From positions 1 through 8,088 of the forward strand of contig CAPZYV010000042.1 in NCBI GenBank assembly GCA_948750805.1: DNA of 8,088 nucleotides, in the 5' to 3' direction. Positions 1 to 6,070 of this stretch are shown piece after piece. The notes under the pieces are model-generated. The model saw only the letters and a program-made list of their open reading frames with translations. It did no database searches and had not been told where the DNA came from. Made by a program: the position numbers and the translations under genes. Numbering within the stretch: the stretch's first letter is position 1; every line of letters starts with the position of its first letter. This stretch comes from an uncultured Bacilli bacterium. GTDB lineage: Bacteria > Bacillota_I > Bacilli_A > RF39 > UBA660.

Positions 1-267
1 GCTGTCGCTGGGTACCAATATCAGCTCCGTGCTTATAGTCTAAAAGATAAAATAACATCTTATATTTTAGCTCAAGAACAAATAATTAATGTTAATGATT
101 TTTATACCGTAGCGACAGGTTATAAATACATTGCTATATTAACAATAGATGTTGATGGAAATTTAAATACTTTTACAACTCATGAAATAGCAGATAAACT
201 TGAACAAAAGATAGTAAAAAAATTTCCTAAAATATATAAAGTAATAATTCATGTTAATCCTATATAA
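1..267 (+). CDS. Cation diffusion facilitator (CDF) transporter, C-terminal part
   Basis: Reading frame 1 is open from the window edge to a TAA at 265-267, giving 88 residues; the start and the membrane part lie outside the window. The visible part matches the cytoplasmic dimerisation domain that ends CDF (ZT_dimer) metal/proton antiporters. It has a segment on conserved secondary structure (AILTIDVDGNLNTFTTHEIAD), an amphipathic helix ADKLEQKIVKKFP, and a closing strand KVIIHVNP, the usual CDF ending where the HVxP histidine helps bind metal. In the family these proteins export Zn2+, Fe2+, Mn2+ or similar ions across the cytoplasmic membrane. The substrate cannot be told from this fragment. 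It is probably its own transcription unit, since parA downstream has a separate promoter. Recognition rests on family pattern, not on a search. Confidence 0.8.
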   Translation, partial: AVAGYQYQLRAYSLKDKITSYILAQEQIINVNDFYTVATGYKYIAILTIDVDGNLNTFTTHEIADKLEQKIVKKFPKIYKVIIHVNPI

Positions 268-280
268 AAACATTTATATA
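261..280 (+). repeat. AT-only inverted repeat at the end of the CDF gene
   Basis: TATATAAA (261-268) and TTTATATA (273-280) form a perfect 8-bp stem with a 4-base loop, overlapping the CDF stop codon. There is no T-tract after it on the + strand, so it is a poor intrinsic terminator. It may only stabilise the mRNA end, or be chance in AT-rich sequence. Confidence 0.3.
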
Positions 281-329
281 AAAATAAAAAAATTCCTAAA
301 ATAAAAATATTAATTTCATGCAAAAGTTA

Positions 330-358
330 AAGACAAAACAAAAATAATATGTTAAAAT
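330..358 (+). promoter_or_regulatory. Putative sigma-A promoter of the parA operon
   Basis: A -35-like AAGACA (330-335, four of six matches to TTGACA) lies 17 bases before TAAAAT (353-358, five of six matches to TATAAT). A TG at 350-351 forms an extended -10. Transcription would start near 365, leaving about 35 bases of leader before parA. The rest of 268-399 is AT-rich with no other clear signal; no parS-like site is seen there. Confidence 0.55.
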
Positions 359-399
359 ATTTCTAGTTATCTAATAATTTATAAAGAGGTGTAGCATAA

Positions 400-1185
400 A
401 TGGCAAAAGTAATATCATTAGTTAATCAAAAAGGTGGCGTAGGTAAAACTACTACAAGTATCAATTTAGCTGCAGCTTTAGGAGTAGAGGGCAAAAAAAC
501 TCTTTTAATAGATTTAGACCCTCAAAGAAATGCTACAACCGGTTTAGGTTTTTCTAATGGTGATTATAATCATGATATATATGAAGTAATGGCAGGCAGT
601 TGTAGTATTAAAGAAGCTATAAAAAAAACTAAATTTAAGAATTTATCACTTTTACCATCAACTATCAATTTAGCTGGAGTTGATGTTGAGTTTGTAAAAA
701 AAATGTTAGAAGAACCAGAATTCCATCAAAATGAACAACTAAGACTCGCTCTTACTGACATTAGGGAAGAGTATGATTATATAATAATAGATTGTCAACC
801 AGCATTAGGACTTGCTACTATGAATGCTCTAGTTGCTAGTGATTCAGTTATTATACCTGTCCAATGCGAATTTTTTGCTCTTGAAGGAATTACTCAACTT
901 TTAAATTCAATAATTATGGTTCAATCAAGTATGAATCCATCATTACGTATTGAGGGTGTATTATTAACTATGTTAGATGGTAGAACAATCATTGGATTAG
1001 AAGTAATAGAAGAAGTTAGGAAATATTTTAAAGATAAAGTATTTAACACAATTATACCTAGATTAGTAAGACTAGTTGAGGCTCCAAGCCATGGAAAACC
1101 AATAAATGAATATGACCCAAAAAGCAAAGCTACAATAGCTTACGCTAATTTAGCAAAGGAAGTGATTAGTCGTGACGGAAACTAA
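400..1185 (+). CDS. parA: Chromosome-partitioning ATPase ParA/Soj
   Basis: This 261-residue protein is a full-length ParA/Soj-type deviant Walker ATPase. It binds DNA non-specifically as an ATP dimer and, with ParB, moves replication origins; in Bacilli it also modulates DnaA. The Walker A motif KGGVGKTT is at residues 11-18, with the signature lysine at 11. The A' motif LIDLDPQ is near 36-42 and the Walker B region IIIDCQPALG near 128-137. The C-terminal block IPRLVRLVEAPSHGKP (about 219-234) is typical of chromosomal Soj. The usual DCPP is DCQP here, a small variation. The ATG at 400 follows a good ribosome binding site, AAGAGGTG (384-391), at 8 bases. The last 14 bases overlap parB, implying translational coupling. 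The size and lack of an N-terminal HTH fit a chromosomal rather than a P1-type plasmid protein. Confidence 0.95.
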   Translation: MAKVISLVNQKGGVGKTTTSINLAAALGVEGKKTLLIDLDPQRNATTGLGFSNGDYNHDIYEVMAGSCSIKEAIKKTKFKNLSLLPSTINLAGVDVEFVKKMLEEPEFHQNEQLRLALTDIREEYDYIIIDCQPALGLATMNALVASDSVIIPVQCEFFALEGITQLLNSIIMVQSSMNPSLRIEGVLLTMLDGRTIIGLEVIEEVRKYFKDKVFNTIIPRLVRLVEAPSHGKPINEYDPKSKATIAYANLAKEVISRDGN

Positions 1186-2068
1186 CAGAAAAAAAGCTTT
1201 AGGAAAGGGATTAGAACAATTATTTTCCAATGAAGTTATAAATTTCAATAACTTTGAACGTGAAATAGTTGATGAAGGTAAAAATACTGGTGGAATAACC
1301 GAGATACCTTTGGATGAAATAAGAAGTAATCCGTATCAACCTCGTGTTATTTTTGAAAGTACAGCTTTAGAAGAACTAGCAAATTCCATCAAAGAGCATG
1401 GTGTTATTCAACCTATTATTGTTAAAAAAAGCATTAAAGGTTATGAATTAGTCGCTGGTGAACGTCGTACACGTGCTGCTCGTTTAGCTGGGCTAAAAAC
1501 AATACCAGCCATTATAAAAGATTTTAATGATGTTGAAATGATGGAAATAGCTTTAATTGAAAACATCGAAAGAGAAAATTTAAATCCTATCGAAGAAGCT
1601 AAAGCATATGATAACATTTTAAAAATAAATAATATTACTCAAGAAGAATTAGCAAGAAAATTTGCTAAGAGTAGAAGCTATATTACCAATATGTTAGGAT
1701 TATTAAATTTACCAGAAAATACTATAAAATTAGTAGAATCTAAAGAATTATCTATGGGACATGCAAGAGCTCTAAGTAAACTAGAAGATGAAAATAAAAT
1801 AAATGAATTAGCCCTTAGAATTGTAAGAGAAGGTTTAAGCGTTAGGGATACTGAAAAATTAATAAGTTTAGCTGGGCTTTCCAAAAAACATAATATTACT
1901 CGAAATACAACATATGATATAAAATATAGTATATATGAAAATATAGCTCGTGAAAAACTAGGTGTTAAAGTTAAAATAAATAATAAAAAGATTGAAATCC
2001 CATATAAAGATGAAGAACAATTAACTCGCATTTTAGAAGAACTAAACATCTATATTGAAGGTGAATAG
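1172..2068 (+). CDS. parB: ParB/Spo0J CTPase, parS-binding partition protein
   Basis: A 298-residue chromosomal ParB. The family is a CTP-dependent DNA clamp that loads at parS and spreads, recruits SMC/condensin, and stimulates the ParA ATPase. An N-terminal basic KKALGKGLEQLF segment (residues 7-18) matches the ParA-contacting leader. The NPYQPR box is at 53-58 and the CTP-binding GERRTRAARLAGL box at 97-109. The helix-turn-helix ITQEELARKFAKSRSYITNM spans about 155-174. A C-terminal dimerisation region is near 255-298. The start is GTG at 1172, supported by AAGGAAG (1157-1163) 8 bases upstream and by overlap with the parA end. The next gene begins one base after the stop, so the two are surely co-transcribed. 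No parS site (consensus TGTTNCACGTGAAACA) was found in this window. Confidence 0.95.
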   Translation: MTETNRKKALGKGLEQLFSNEVINFNNFEREIVDEGKNTGGITEIPLDEIRSNPYQPRVIFESTALEELANSIKEHGVIQPIIVKKSIKGYELVAGERRTRAARLAGLKTIPAIIKDFNDVEMMEIALIENIERENLNPIEEAKAYDNILKINNITQEELARKFAKSRSYITNMLGLLNLPENTIKLVESKELSMGHARALSKLEDENKINELALRIVREGLSVRDTEKLISLAGLSKKHNITRNTTYDIKYSIYENIAREKLGVKVKINNKKIEIPYKDEEQLTRILEELNIYIEGE

Positions 2069-2069
2069 C

Positions 2070-2885
2070 ATGTCATTTTTAATGTATATAGTCGACATTT
2101 TTATGACTAAAAAAGTATTAGGCTCTCTAATTGTAATATTAGTTTCTTATGTACTTATATGTTCATTTAATAGTATTATTTCAAGAATTTTAATAACAGG
2201 TAAAACTGATTTTGAAGTAAAACGTCGCAAAACGATAGTAAATTTATTTCAAAACTTTTTTAAATATATAAATATAATTATAGCATTTCTTATCATTTTA
2301 GATTTTTATGGTGTAAATACAAGAAGTCTTATTGCCAGTATCGGAGTTTTAGGAGCAGTTTTAGGTTTAGCTCTTCAAGATACTGTCAAAGATATCATAA
2401 GTGGAGTATCATTAATTTTAGAAAATTATCTTGCTGTAGGTGATATAGTTACTTATAATGATTTTACAGGTGAAGTATTAGAATTAGGTTTAAGAACCAC
2501 TAAAATAAAAAAAGCTAGTGGCGAAGTATTAATAGTCGCTAACCATAAAATTGATACCATTGTTAATGCTTCTCAAAAGAAAGCTAATCTTTATCTTGAA
2601 ATAGATACTGCCTATGAAGAAAAATATTCTAAAGTTGAAAAAGTTTTAAAATCTGTAATTGAAGATGCAATTAAAGAAGATTTAATTTATAGTGATAGTA
2701 GTTACTTAGGTGTTAATGAGCTAGCTTCCTCTTCCGTTAAATATCTTATTAATATTCATTGTAATCAAACAGAAAGATATAATGTTAGAAGGGAAATGTT
2801 AAAAAGAGTTAAATTAGCTTATGAAAAAAATAATATAAAAATCCCATATAATCAAATAGAGGTGCATCATGGACAAGATATTTAA
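2070..2885 (+). CDS. MscS-family small-conductance mechanosensitive channel
   Basis: From ATG 2070 this encodes 271 residues. A longer TTG start at 2055 is possible but unlikely, because GAAGGTGA (2057-2064) is an ideal ribosome binding site 5 bases before 2070. The protein has the MscS plan: hydrophobic helices at about 16-36 and 61-80, then a glycine/alanine-rich pore helix (SLIASIGVLGAVLGLALQD, about 87-104) leading into the conserved VKDIISGVSLILEN helix. A beta domain follows, with VGDIV and the region around 132-165, then an alpha/beta C-terminal domain. In the family it opens under membrane tension during hypo-osmotic shock. It belongs to the short MscS subgroup often found with parAB and DUF951 in Firmicutes (from general knowledge of these loci). 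Its 3' end overlaps the next gene by 17 bases. Confidence 0.9.
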   Translation: MSFLMYIVDIFMTKKVLGSLIVILVSYVLICSFNSIISRILITGKTDFEVKRRKTIVNLFQNFFKYINIIIAFLIILDFYGVNTRSLIASIGVLGAVLGLALQDTVKDIISGVSLILENYLAVGDIVTYNDFTGEVLELGLRTTKIKKASGEVLIVANHKIDTIVNASQKKANLYLEIDTAYEEKYSKVEKVLKSVIEDAIKEDLIYSDSSYLGVNELASSSVKYLINIHCNQTERYNVRREMLKRVKLAYEKNNIKIPYNQIEVHHGQDI

Positions 2886-3075
2886 AATAAATGATATTGT
2901 TGTAATGAAGAAGCCACACGCTTGTGGAACTAATAAATGGCTTATAATTCGTAATGGCGTGGATATTAAAATAAAATGTATAAATTGCGGGCGAGAAGTA
3001 ATGCTTGACCGGATGGAATTTACACGAAAATTAAAAAGTGTAGAAGGAGGAACTAATGAAAAAAAGAACAATTAA
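2869..3075 (+). CDS. DUF951 family small protein
   Basis: A 68-residue protein matching the DUF951 pattern of Firmicutes. An SH3-like strand FKINDIVVMKKPHACG (residues 5-20) is followed by NKWLIIRNGVDIKIKCINCGREVML, ending with a basic helix. H17, C19, C37 and C40 (PHACG and CxxCG) could bind a metal such as zinc; this is inference from their layout. The function of the family is not established. A DNA- or RNA-associated role is often guessed because members sit beside partition genes and ychF. The start at 2869 has AGAGGTG (2858-2864) 4 bases upstream, lying inside the mscS coding end. The gene overlaps mscS by 17 bases and abgT by 20. Compared with typical members it carries a short extra hydrophilic tail (VEGGTNEKKNN), part of which lies in the overlap with abgT. 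Confidence 0.9.
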   Translation: MDKIFKINDIVVMKKPHACGTNKWLIIRNGVDIKIKCINCGREVMLDRMEFTRKLKSVEGGTNEKKNN

Positions 3076-4603
3076 AGAACGAATAACCCTAGACCCAATA
3101 ATGACGCTTTTAGTATTAATAGTTATTACCTTAGTTGTAAGTGGTTTTCTAGCTCTACTGGGAATTCAAATAAATTACAATACTATAGCTAATGATGTCA
3201 CATTAGAATATACTGAAAGTCTTATTTCTATAGAATCACTTTTAAGTTTAAGTGGCTTAAAATATATATTTACAACTACTGTATCCAATTTCGTTTCTTT
3301 TACACCCTTATCAAGTTTAATTATAATATTAATCGGAATCGGAGTTATGGAAAAAAGTGGTTTTCTAAAAACAGCTATAACTATGCTAACCAAAAAAGCT
3401 AAAAAGAAGTCAGTAACTTTTGTTTTAGTTTTGATTTGTATATTATCAAGTATAATGGGGAATTTACCATATGTAGTTATGATTCCTATTAGTGCCTTAA
3501 TATTTACTTACGGTAAAAGAAATCCATATATTGGCATAATTTCTTCTTTTGCAGCACTAACAACCGGAACTGGAATAAGTATATTTTTTACAAGTATTGA
3601 TTCAGCTCTTTTATCAAACACGCTTTTAGGCGCTCATATGTTAAATCCGGGATATACTTTAGGAACAATGTCATTTATTTTTATCATGTTAGTAGCGGTT
3701 ATTTTACTTGCTTTAGCAATAACTGTAATTACTGAAAATTATATTACACCTCGTTTACCTAAATATGATTTTCCAGATAGTGTAATGGAAGAAGAATTTA
3801 CAGTTACTAATAGAGAATTAAAAGGTTTAATATTTGCTGGAGCAGCAGGGGTAATCTATTTATTATTCTTCATTTATTCGATTATTCCAGGTTTACCATT
3901 ATCAGGAGCATTGCTTGATTATACACAAGGTTTTTACATAGATAAACTATTTAGTGCTTCATCATTTTTTAGTAATGGATTTGTCTTTGTTGTCACATTA
4001 TTTTTTGTTATACTAGGTTTCTTTTATGGTATTGGTGCCAAAACTATCAAAAACAATAAAGATTTATGTGATGATTTAGGTCACAGCTTAGACGGAATTG
4101 GCAAAACTTTAGTTTTAATATTCTTTGCTTCTACTTTCATTAGTATTTTTAAGAAAACAGGTATAGGTGAAGTAATTACAGCTGCTTTAGTTAATCTACT
4201 TACAATTGATTCTTTAGGAACATTTCCATTAATGATACTATTATTTTTAATAAGTGCTATAGCGACTATATTCTTACCAAACTCAACATTTAAATGGGGC
4301 ATAATGGCTGGCATAGCGGTACCAGTTTTAATGGATGCTGGTATTTCTCCAGAGTTTACTCAAGTGATATTTAGATTTGGTGAAAGTATAACCATGGGAC
4401 TTACACCTTTAATGGCTTATTATGTAATATATCTTGCTTACTTAGAAAAATATAATCAAGATTCTAAACCAATAAGTTTATTCAAAACTTTAAAGTATCA
4501 GCTTCCATATTCAATTGTAATAGGCTTAATCTTACTAGCATTATTAATTATATGGTTTATAATTGGTTTACCAATAGGTATTAATGGAGTTATAACAATT
4601 TAA
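3056..4603 (+). CDS. AbgT-family transporter (p-aminobenzoyl-glutamate / antimetabolite type)
   Basis: A 515-residue polytopic membrane protein with about ten or more hydrophobic segments, e.g. about 15-35, 85-97, 121-150, 203-225, 256-277, 306-325, 350-364, 388-406 and 484-507. It has the two inverted halves of the AbgT fold: the first half has SNFVSFTPLSSLIIILIGIGVMEKSG (77-102), the second has FLPNSTFKWGIMAGIAVPVLMDAGISPEFTQ (406-436) and FGESITMGLTPLM (441-453). Known AbgT members import p-aminobenzoyl-glutamate (E. coli AbgT) or export sulfonamides using proton motive force (MtrF, YdaH). Which applies here is not decidable from sequence. No abgA/abgB peptidase genes are adjacent. The ATG at 3056 has a near-perfect site AGAAGGAGG (3042-3050) 5 bases upstream, the strongest of the operon. 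It is the last gene of the parA operon, ending in the terminator at 4602. Confidence 0.88.
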   Translation: MKKRTIKERITLDPIMTLLVLIVITLVVSGFLALLGIQINYNTIANDVTLEYTESLISIESLLSLSGLKYIFTTTVSNFVSFTPLSSLIIILIGIGVMEKSGFLKTAITMLTKKAKKKSVTFVLVLICILSSIMGNLPYVVMIPISALIFTYGKRNPYIGIISSFAALTTGTGISIFFTSIDSALLSNTLLGAHMLNPGYTLGTMSFIFIMLVAVILLALAITVITENYITPRLPKYDFPDSVMEEEFTVTNRELKGLIFAGAAGVIYLLFFIYSIIPGLPLSGALLDYTQGFYIDKLFSASSFFSNGFVFVVTLFFVILGFFYGIGAKTIKNNKDLCDDLGHSLDGIGKTLVLIFFASTFISIFKKTGIGEVITAALVNLLTIDSLGTFPLMILLFLISAIATIFLPNSTFKWGIMAGIAVPVLMDAGISPEFTQVIFRFGESITMGLTPLMAYYVIYLAYLEKYNQDSKPISLFKTLKYQLPYSIVIGLILLALLIIWFIIGLPIGINGVITI

Positions 4604-4626
4604 ACAGCAAATTTAGCTGTTTTTTT
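4602..4626 (+). terminator. Intrinsic terminator of the parA-abgT operon
   Basis: AAACAGC (4602-4608) pairs perfectly with GCTGTTT (4616-4622) around a 7-base loop. A run of seven T (4620-4626) continues from the stem. It overlaps the last two bases of the abgT stop codon and closes the five-gene operon. Confidence 0.88.
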
Positions 4627-4640
4627 CATAAAATAAAAAT

Positions 4641-4669
4641 TTGACAAGTAAAAAAAATTATGATAAAAT
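4641..4669 (+). promoter_or_regulatory. Strong extended -10 promoter of the membrane protein/DUF1292 unit
   Basis: A perfect -35 TTGACA (4641-4646), a 17-base spacer, and TAAAAT (4664-4669, five of six), preceded by TG at 4661-4662. The predicted start is near 4676. It lies just after the previous terminator, so the next two genes are a separate unit. The ribosome binding site AAGGGGGGG (4682-4690) is unusually G-rich for this AT-rich DNA. Confidence 0.85.
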
Positions 4670-4696
4670 ATCTAACAACTTAAGGGGGGGAATATT

Positions 4697-5608
4697 ATGA
4701 AAAGAAAACTAACAACAGCAGATTTAGAAGCACGAGCAGAATTAGAAAGACAAAAAAGTGGTCAAGAAGGGCAAGTTGAAGCATCACAACAAATAAATGG
4801 CAGAAGAGTTAAAGACACAAAGAAAAAAGGAAAAAGAGTTATTAAACTTTGTGCCGGTATTGTTTTAATTGGTTTAGTTATAGGTGGAACTATAGCATAC
4901 AGAATGGGGATTTTTGATAATTTTATTAAAAAATATTTAAGTAATGATAATGATACAAATAAAGATGAAATTACAGCTGTTGCAGATACTTTACCTATTG
5001 ATAATGATGGTATTATTGAAATTACTTATCCAATTGTTGATAGAACATTAGAAGAAACTAATGGTAGATTCAGTTTACCACAAGGATTTATACCTTATTA
5101 TGTTAGCGAAAGTGAAGCAACTACAAATTTATCAGAAACTAAAAATACAACTGCCAAAAATGTTATTGATTATGAAGCTAATTCGGAAAATAAACCTACG
5201 AATTATATTGGTCTTGACCAAGATTATGCTGGGTTTATGACTAGAATAGAAGATATAAAAGTAAAAATAGCTGCAGGAGATACAACTTATACTACACCAT
5301 TAAAAGAAGTTAAATATGAAGTTTCTGATTTATATACAATACCAGAAGGTTATGATTTATATACTGAAGATGAAAATATTAGAAGTCAAGCTAAATTAGC
5401 TTATATTTCGGAAGGAAATACTAAAGTATATATGATTCCTTCAATGTTTGTCAGTAAATTTATTGGCGTAAAAACTGAAATTGTTGAGCTTATTGTTAAA
5501 TATGAAGGCTTAAAAGAACAAGTAATTTTTGCTTATAACACTTATAATAATAATGCACGTGAAGTTATAGAGGCTATCGATGAAGAGACAACAAATCGTG
5601 GTAGATAA
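4697..5608 (+). CDS. Unrecognised single-pass membrane protein with large extracytoplasmic domain
   Basis: A 303-residue protein I do not recognise. Residues 1-47 are hydrophilic and basic near the membrane (RRVKDTKKKGKR). Residues 48-68 (VIKLCAGIVLIGLVIGGTIAY) form one transmembrane helix with the N-terminus predicted inside. The rest (about 69-303) is acidic, rich in D, E, N, T and Y, lacks cysteine and is predicted to be extracytoplasmic. Two similar short blocks occur 88 residues apart: LPQGFIPYY (127-135) and IPEGYDLYT (215-223). Similar blocks are also seen in the gene at 7087. The long acidic ectodomain suggests a cell-envelope or anchor role (inference only). The ATG at 4697 is fixed by the ribosome binding site AAGGGGGGG 6 bases upstream. 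The end overlaps the DUF1292-like gene by 29 bases. Confidence 0.8.
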   Translation: MKRKLTTADLEARAELERQKSGQEGQVEASQQINGRRVKDTKKKGKRVIKLCAGIVLIGLVIGGTIAYRMGIFDNFIKKYLSNDNDTNKDEITAVADTLPIDNDGIIEITYPIVDRTLEETNGRFSLPQGFIPYYVSESEATTNLSETKNTTAKNVIDYEANSENKPTNYIGLDQDYAGFMTRIEDIKVKIAAGDTTYTTPLKEVKYEVSDLYTIPEGYDLYTEDENIRSQAKLAYISEGNTKVYMIPSMFVSKFIGVKTEIVELIVKYEGLKEQVIFAYNTYNNNAREVIEAIDEETTNRGR

Positions 5609-5846
5609 TAAAACTTATGAAGTTTTAGCTACTATTTACGATGAAGAAACAGATAAAGATTATTGTGTTTTTACAGATTTAAATCAAGATAAGAATAAAG
5701 GGTTAAAACTATCGTGTGTAGAATATTATGAAGAAAAAGGCGAACTTATTCCAGTTAGAATTACTGATTCACGCGAAAAAGAAGTCGCAGCAGAACTCAT
5801 AAAAGAAGTTATAGAAAAAATGTATCGCATTATAGGGAAGAAATAG
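5580..5846 (+). CDS. DUF1292 (YrzB-like) small protein
   Basis: An 88-residue acidic soluble protein. The pattern of short beta strands YEVLATIYDEETDKDYCVFTD (13-33), then an acidic helical turn, VEYYEEKGELIPVRI, and a C-terminal helix VAAELIKEVIEKM, resembles DUF1292 proteins of Firmicutes, which are about 80-100 residues and of unknown function. Family members usually sit near alaS/yrrK/ruvX or are monocistronic; here it is coupled to a membrane protein. The ATG at 5580 has ATAGAGG (5567-5573) 6 bases upstream and overlaps the previous gene by 29 bases, so its translation may depend on that gene. Its last codons form the 5' arm of the terminator. Confidence 0.72.
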   Translation: MKRQQIVVDNKTYEVLATIYDEETDKDYCVFTDLNQDKNKGLKLSCVEYYEEKGELIPVRITDSREKEVAAELIKEVIEKMYRIIGKK

Positions 5847-5865
5847 TTGTATATTTCTTCTTTTT
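5837..5865 (+). terminator. Intrinsic terminator overlapping the DUF1292 stop codon
   Basis: GAAGAAATA (5837-5845) pairs perfectly with TATTTCTTC (5852-5860) around the 6-base loop GTTGTA, followed by TTTTT (5861-5865). G5835-G5836 could extend the stem by G-U pairs with the T-tract. The stop codon TAG is at 5844-5846, inside the structure. It separates the membrane-protein unit from the retron. Confidence 0.82.
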
Positions 5866-5875
5866 CTATTATAAT
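5847..5875 (+). promoter_or_regulatory. Putative retron promoter
   Basis: A perfect -10 TATAAT (5870-5875) lies 17 bases after a weak -35-like TTGTAT (5847-5852, matching TTG only). The -35 sits mostly in the loop of the preceding terminator, so the units are packed end to end. A start 7 bases after the -10 would be at about 5882, exactly the first base of repeat a1, as expected for a retron ncRNA. Confidence 0.6.
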
Positions 5876-5881
5876 ATCTCT

Positions 5882-5890
5882 AAAGCAGTA
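5882..5890 (+). repeat. Retron inverted repeat a1
   Basis: AAAGCAGTA, the exact reverse complement of 6047-6055. Pairing of the two brings the branch G and the msd 3' end together to prime reverse transcription. The match stops on both sides (5881/6056 T-T, 5891/6046 G-G), so its length is exactly 9 bp. Confidence 0.82.
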
Positions 5891-5896
5891 GGTTTA

Positions 5897-5939
5897 TCTA
5901 AATTTTATATTTAGAATCTATAGCGAGTCGTTATAGATT
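5897..5939 (+). other. msr tandem stem-loops
   Basis: The first hairpin is TCTAAAT (5897-5903) with ATTTAGA (5909-5915) around TTTAT. The second is AATCTATA (5915-5922) with TATAGATT (5932-5939), continued by a G-U and two G-C pairs to a 3-base AGT loop (5926-5928). Base 5915 can join only one of the stems. Such short msr stem-loops are what retron RTs recognise in known systems; the second, with its CpG-rich top GCGAGTCG in AT-rich DNA, is the best candidate RT-binding element (inference). Confidence 0.75.
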
Positions 5940-5957
5940 AATAATTATTGATACCAT

Positions 5958-6038
5958 TTACTTATTTCAGCTTATGTACCACGCTTACGCTAACGATAAT
6001 TGTCATTATCATATGTACACTTCGCTTAAATAAGATAA
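5958..6038 (+). other. msd long hairpin
   Basis: The base pairs TTA (5958-5960) with TAA (6036-6038), with A6035 bulged. CTTATTT (5961-5967) then pairs with AAATAAG (6028-6034), one mismatch follows (5968/6027), and AGC (5969-5971) pairs with GCT (6024-6026). After an internal loop TGTAC (5975-5979) pairs with GTACA (6015-6019), and at the tip GATAAT (5995-6000) pairs with ATTATC (6005-6010) around TGTC. A 15-base asymmetric loop on the 5' side (5980-5994) is unpaired in this fold. The copied DNA would be a hairpin of about 80-95 nt. Confidence 0.72.
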
Positions 6039-6046
6039 TTTTTTAG

Positions 6047-6055
6047 TACTGCTTT
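6047..6055 (+). repeat. Retron inverted repeat a2
   Basis: TACTGCTTT, the exact reverse complement of a1 at 5882-5890. It is preceded by a T-run (6039-6044) and AG. It ends two bases before the ribosome binding site of the RT gene. Confidence 0.82.
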
Positions 6056-6056
6056 T

Positions 6057-6065
6057 AAAAGGTGA
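6057..6065 (+). promoter_or_regulatory. Ribosome binding site fixing the RT start
   Basis: AAAAGGTGA ends 5 bases before ATG 6071. It supports that start over the in-frame GTG at 6062, which lies inside the site itself and has no Shine-Dalgarno sequence before it. The site starts only 2 bases after a2, so the a1/a2 duplex could affect ribosome access. Confidence 0.8.
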
Positions 6066-6070
6066 ATAAT

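Larger units (their letters stand above)
5882..6055 (+). ncRNA. Retron ncRNA (msr-msd), template and primer for msDNA
   Basis: About 174 bases without an ORF, just upstream of a retron-type reverse transcriptase. Flanking repeats a1 AAAGCAGTA (5882-5890) and a2 TACTGCTTT (6047-6055) are exact reverse complements. G5891, directly 3' of a1, is the candidate branching guanosine; the same place holds the branch G in the known retron Ec86. The msr part has two stem-loops: a 7-bp stem (5897-5903 with 5909-5915) and an 11-bp stem (5915-5925 with 5929-5939, sharing base 5915). The msd part is a long hairpin at 5958-6038. In known retrons the RT primes from the 2'-OH of the branch G and copies the msd into single-stranded DNA attached to the msr. 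Order a1-msr-msd-a2-RT matches the canonical layout. The msr/msd boundary, around 5945-5955, is inferred. Confidence 0.85.

Noticed and set aside
921..1127. Minus-strand open frames in parA, parB, mscS, abgT and the 7087 gene
   Set aside because: They lie antisense within well-supported genes, have no ribosome binding sites or recognisable products, and arise from AT-rich codon patterns.
1470..1475. CACGTG inside parB as a possible parS
   Set aside because: Flanking bases do not match the parS palindrome, and the hexamer falls in the conserved ERRTRA codons, so chance or coding constraint explains it.
2055..2069. TTG 2055 as start of the MscS channel
   Set aside because: No ribosome binding site fits it, whereas GAAGGTGA at 2057-2064 is ideal for ATG 2070.
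5556..5561. CACGTG core resembling a parS site
   Set aside because: Only the CACGTGAA core matches TGTTNCACGTGAAACA; the outer bases do not form the palindrome and the site lies in coding sequence.
5847..6061. Riboswitch, tRNA or small ORF in the gap before the RT
   Set aside because: No tRNA cloverleaf, no riboswitch motif and no credible ORF; the repeats and hairpins are explained by a retron ncRNA.
6062..6070. GTG 6062 as RT start
   Set aside because: It is part of the Shine-Dalgarno sequence AAAAGGTGA, which is well spaced for ATG 6071.
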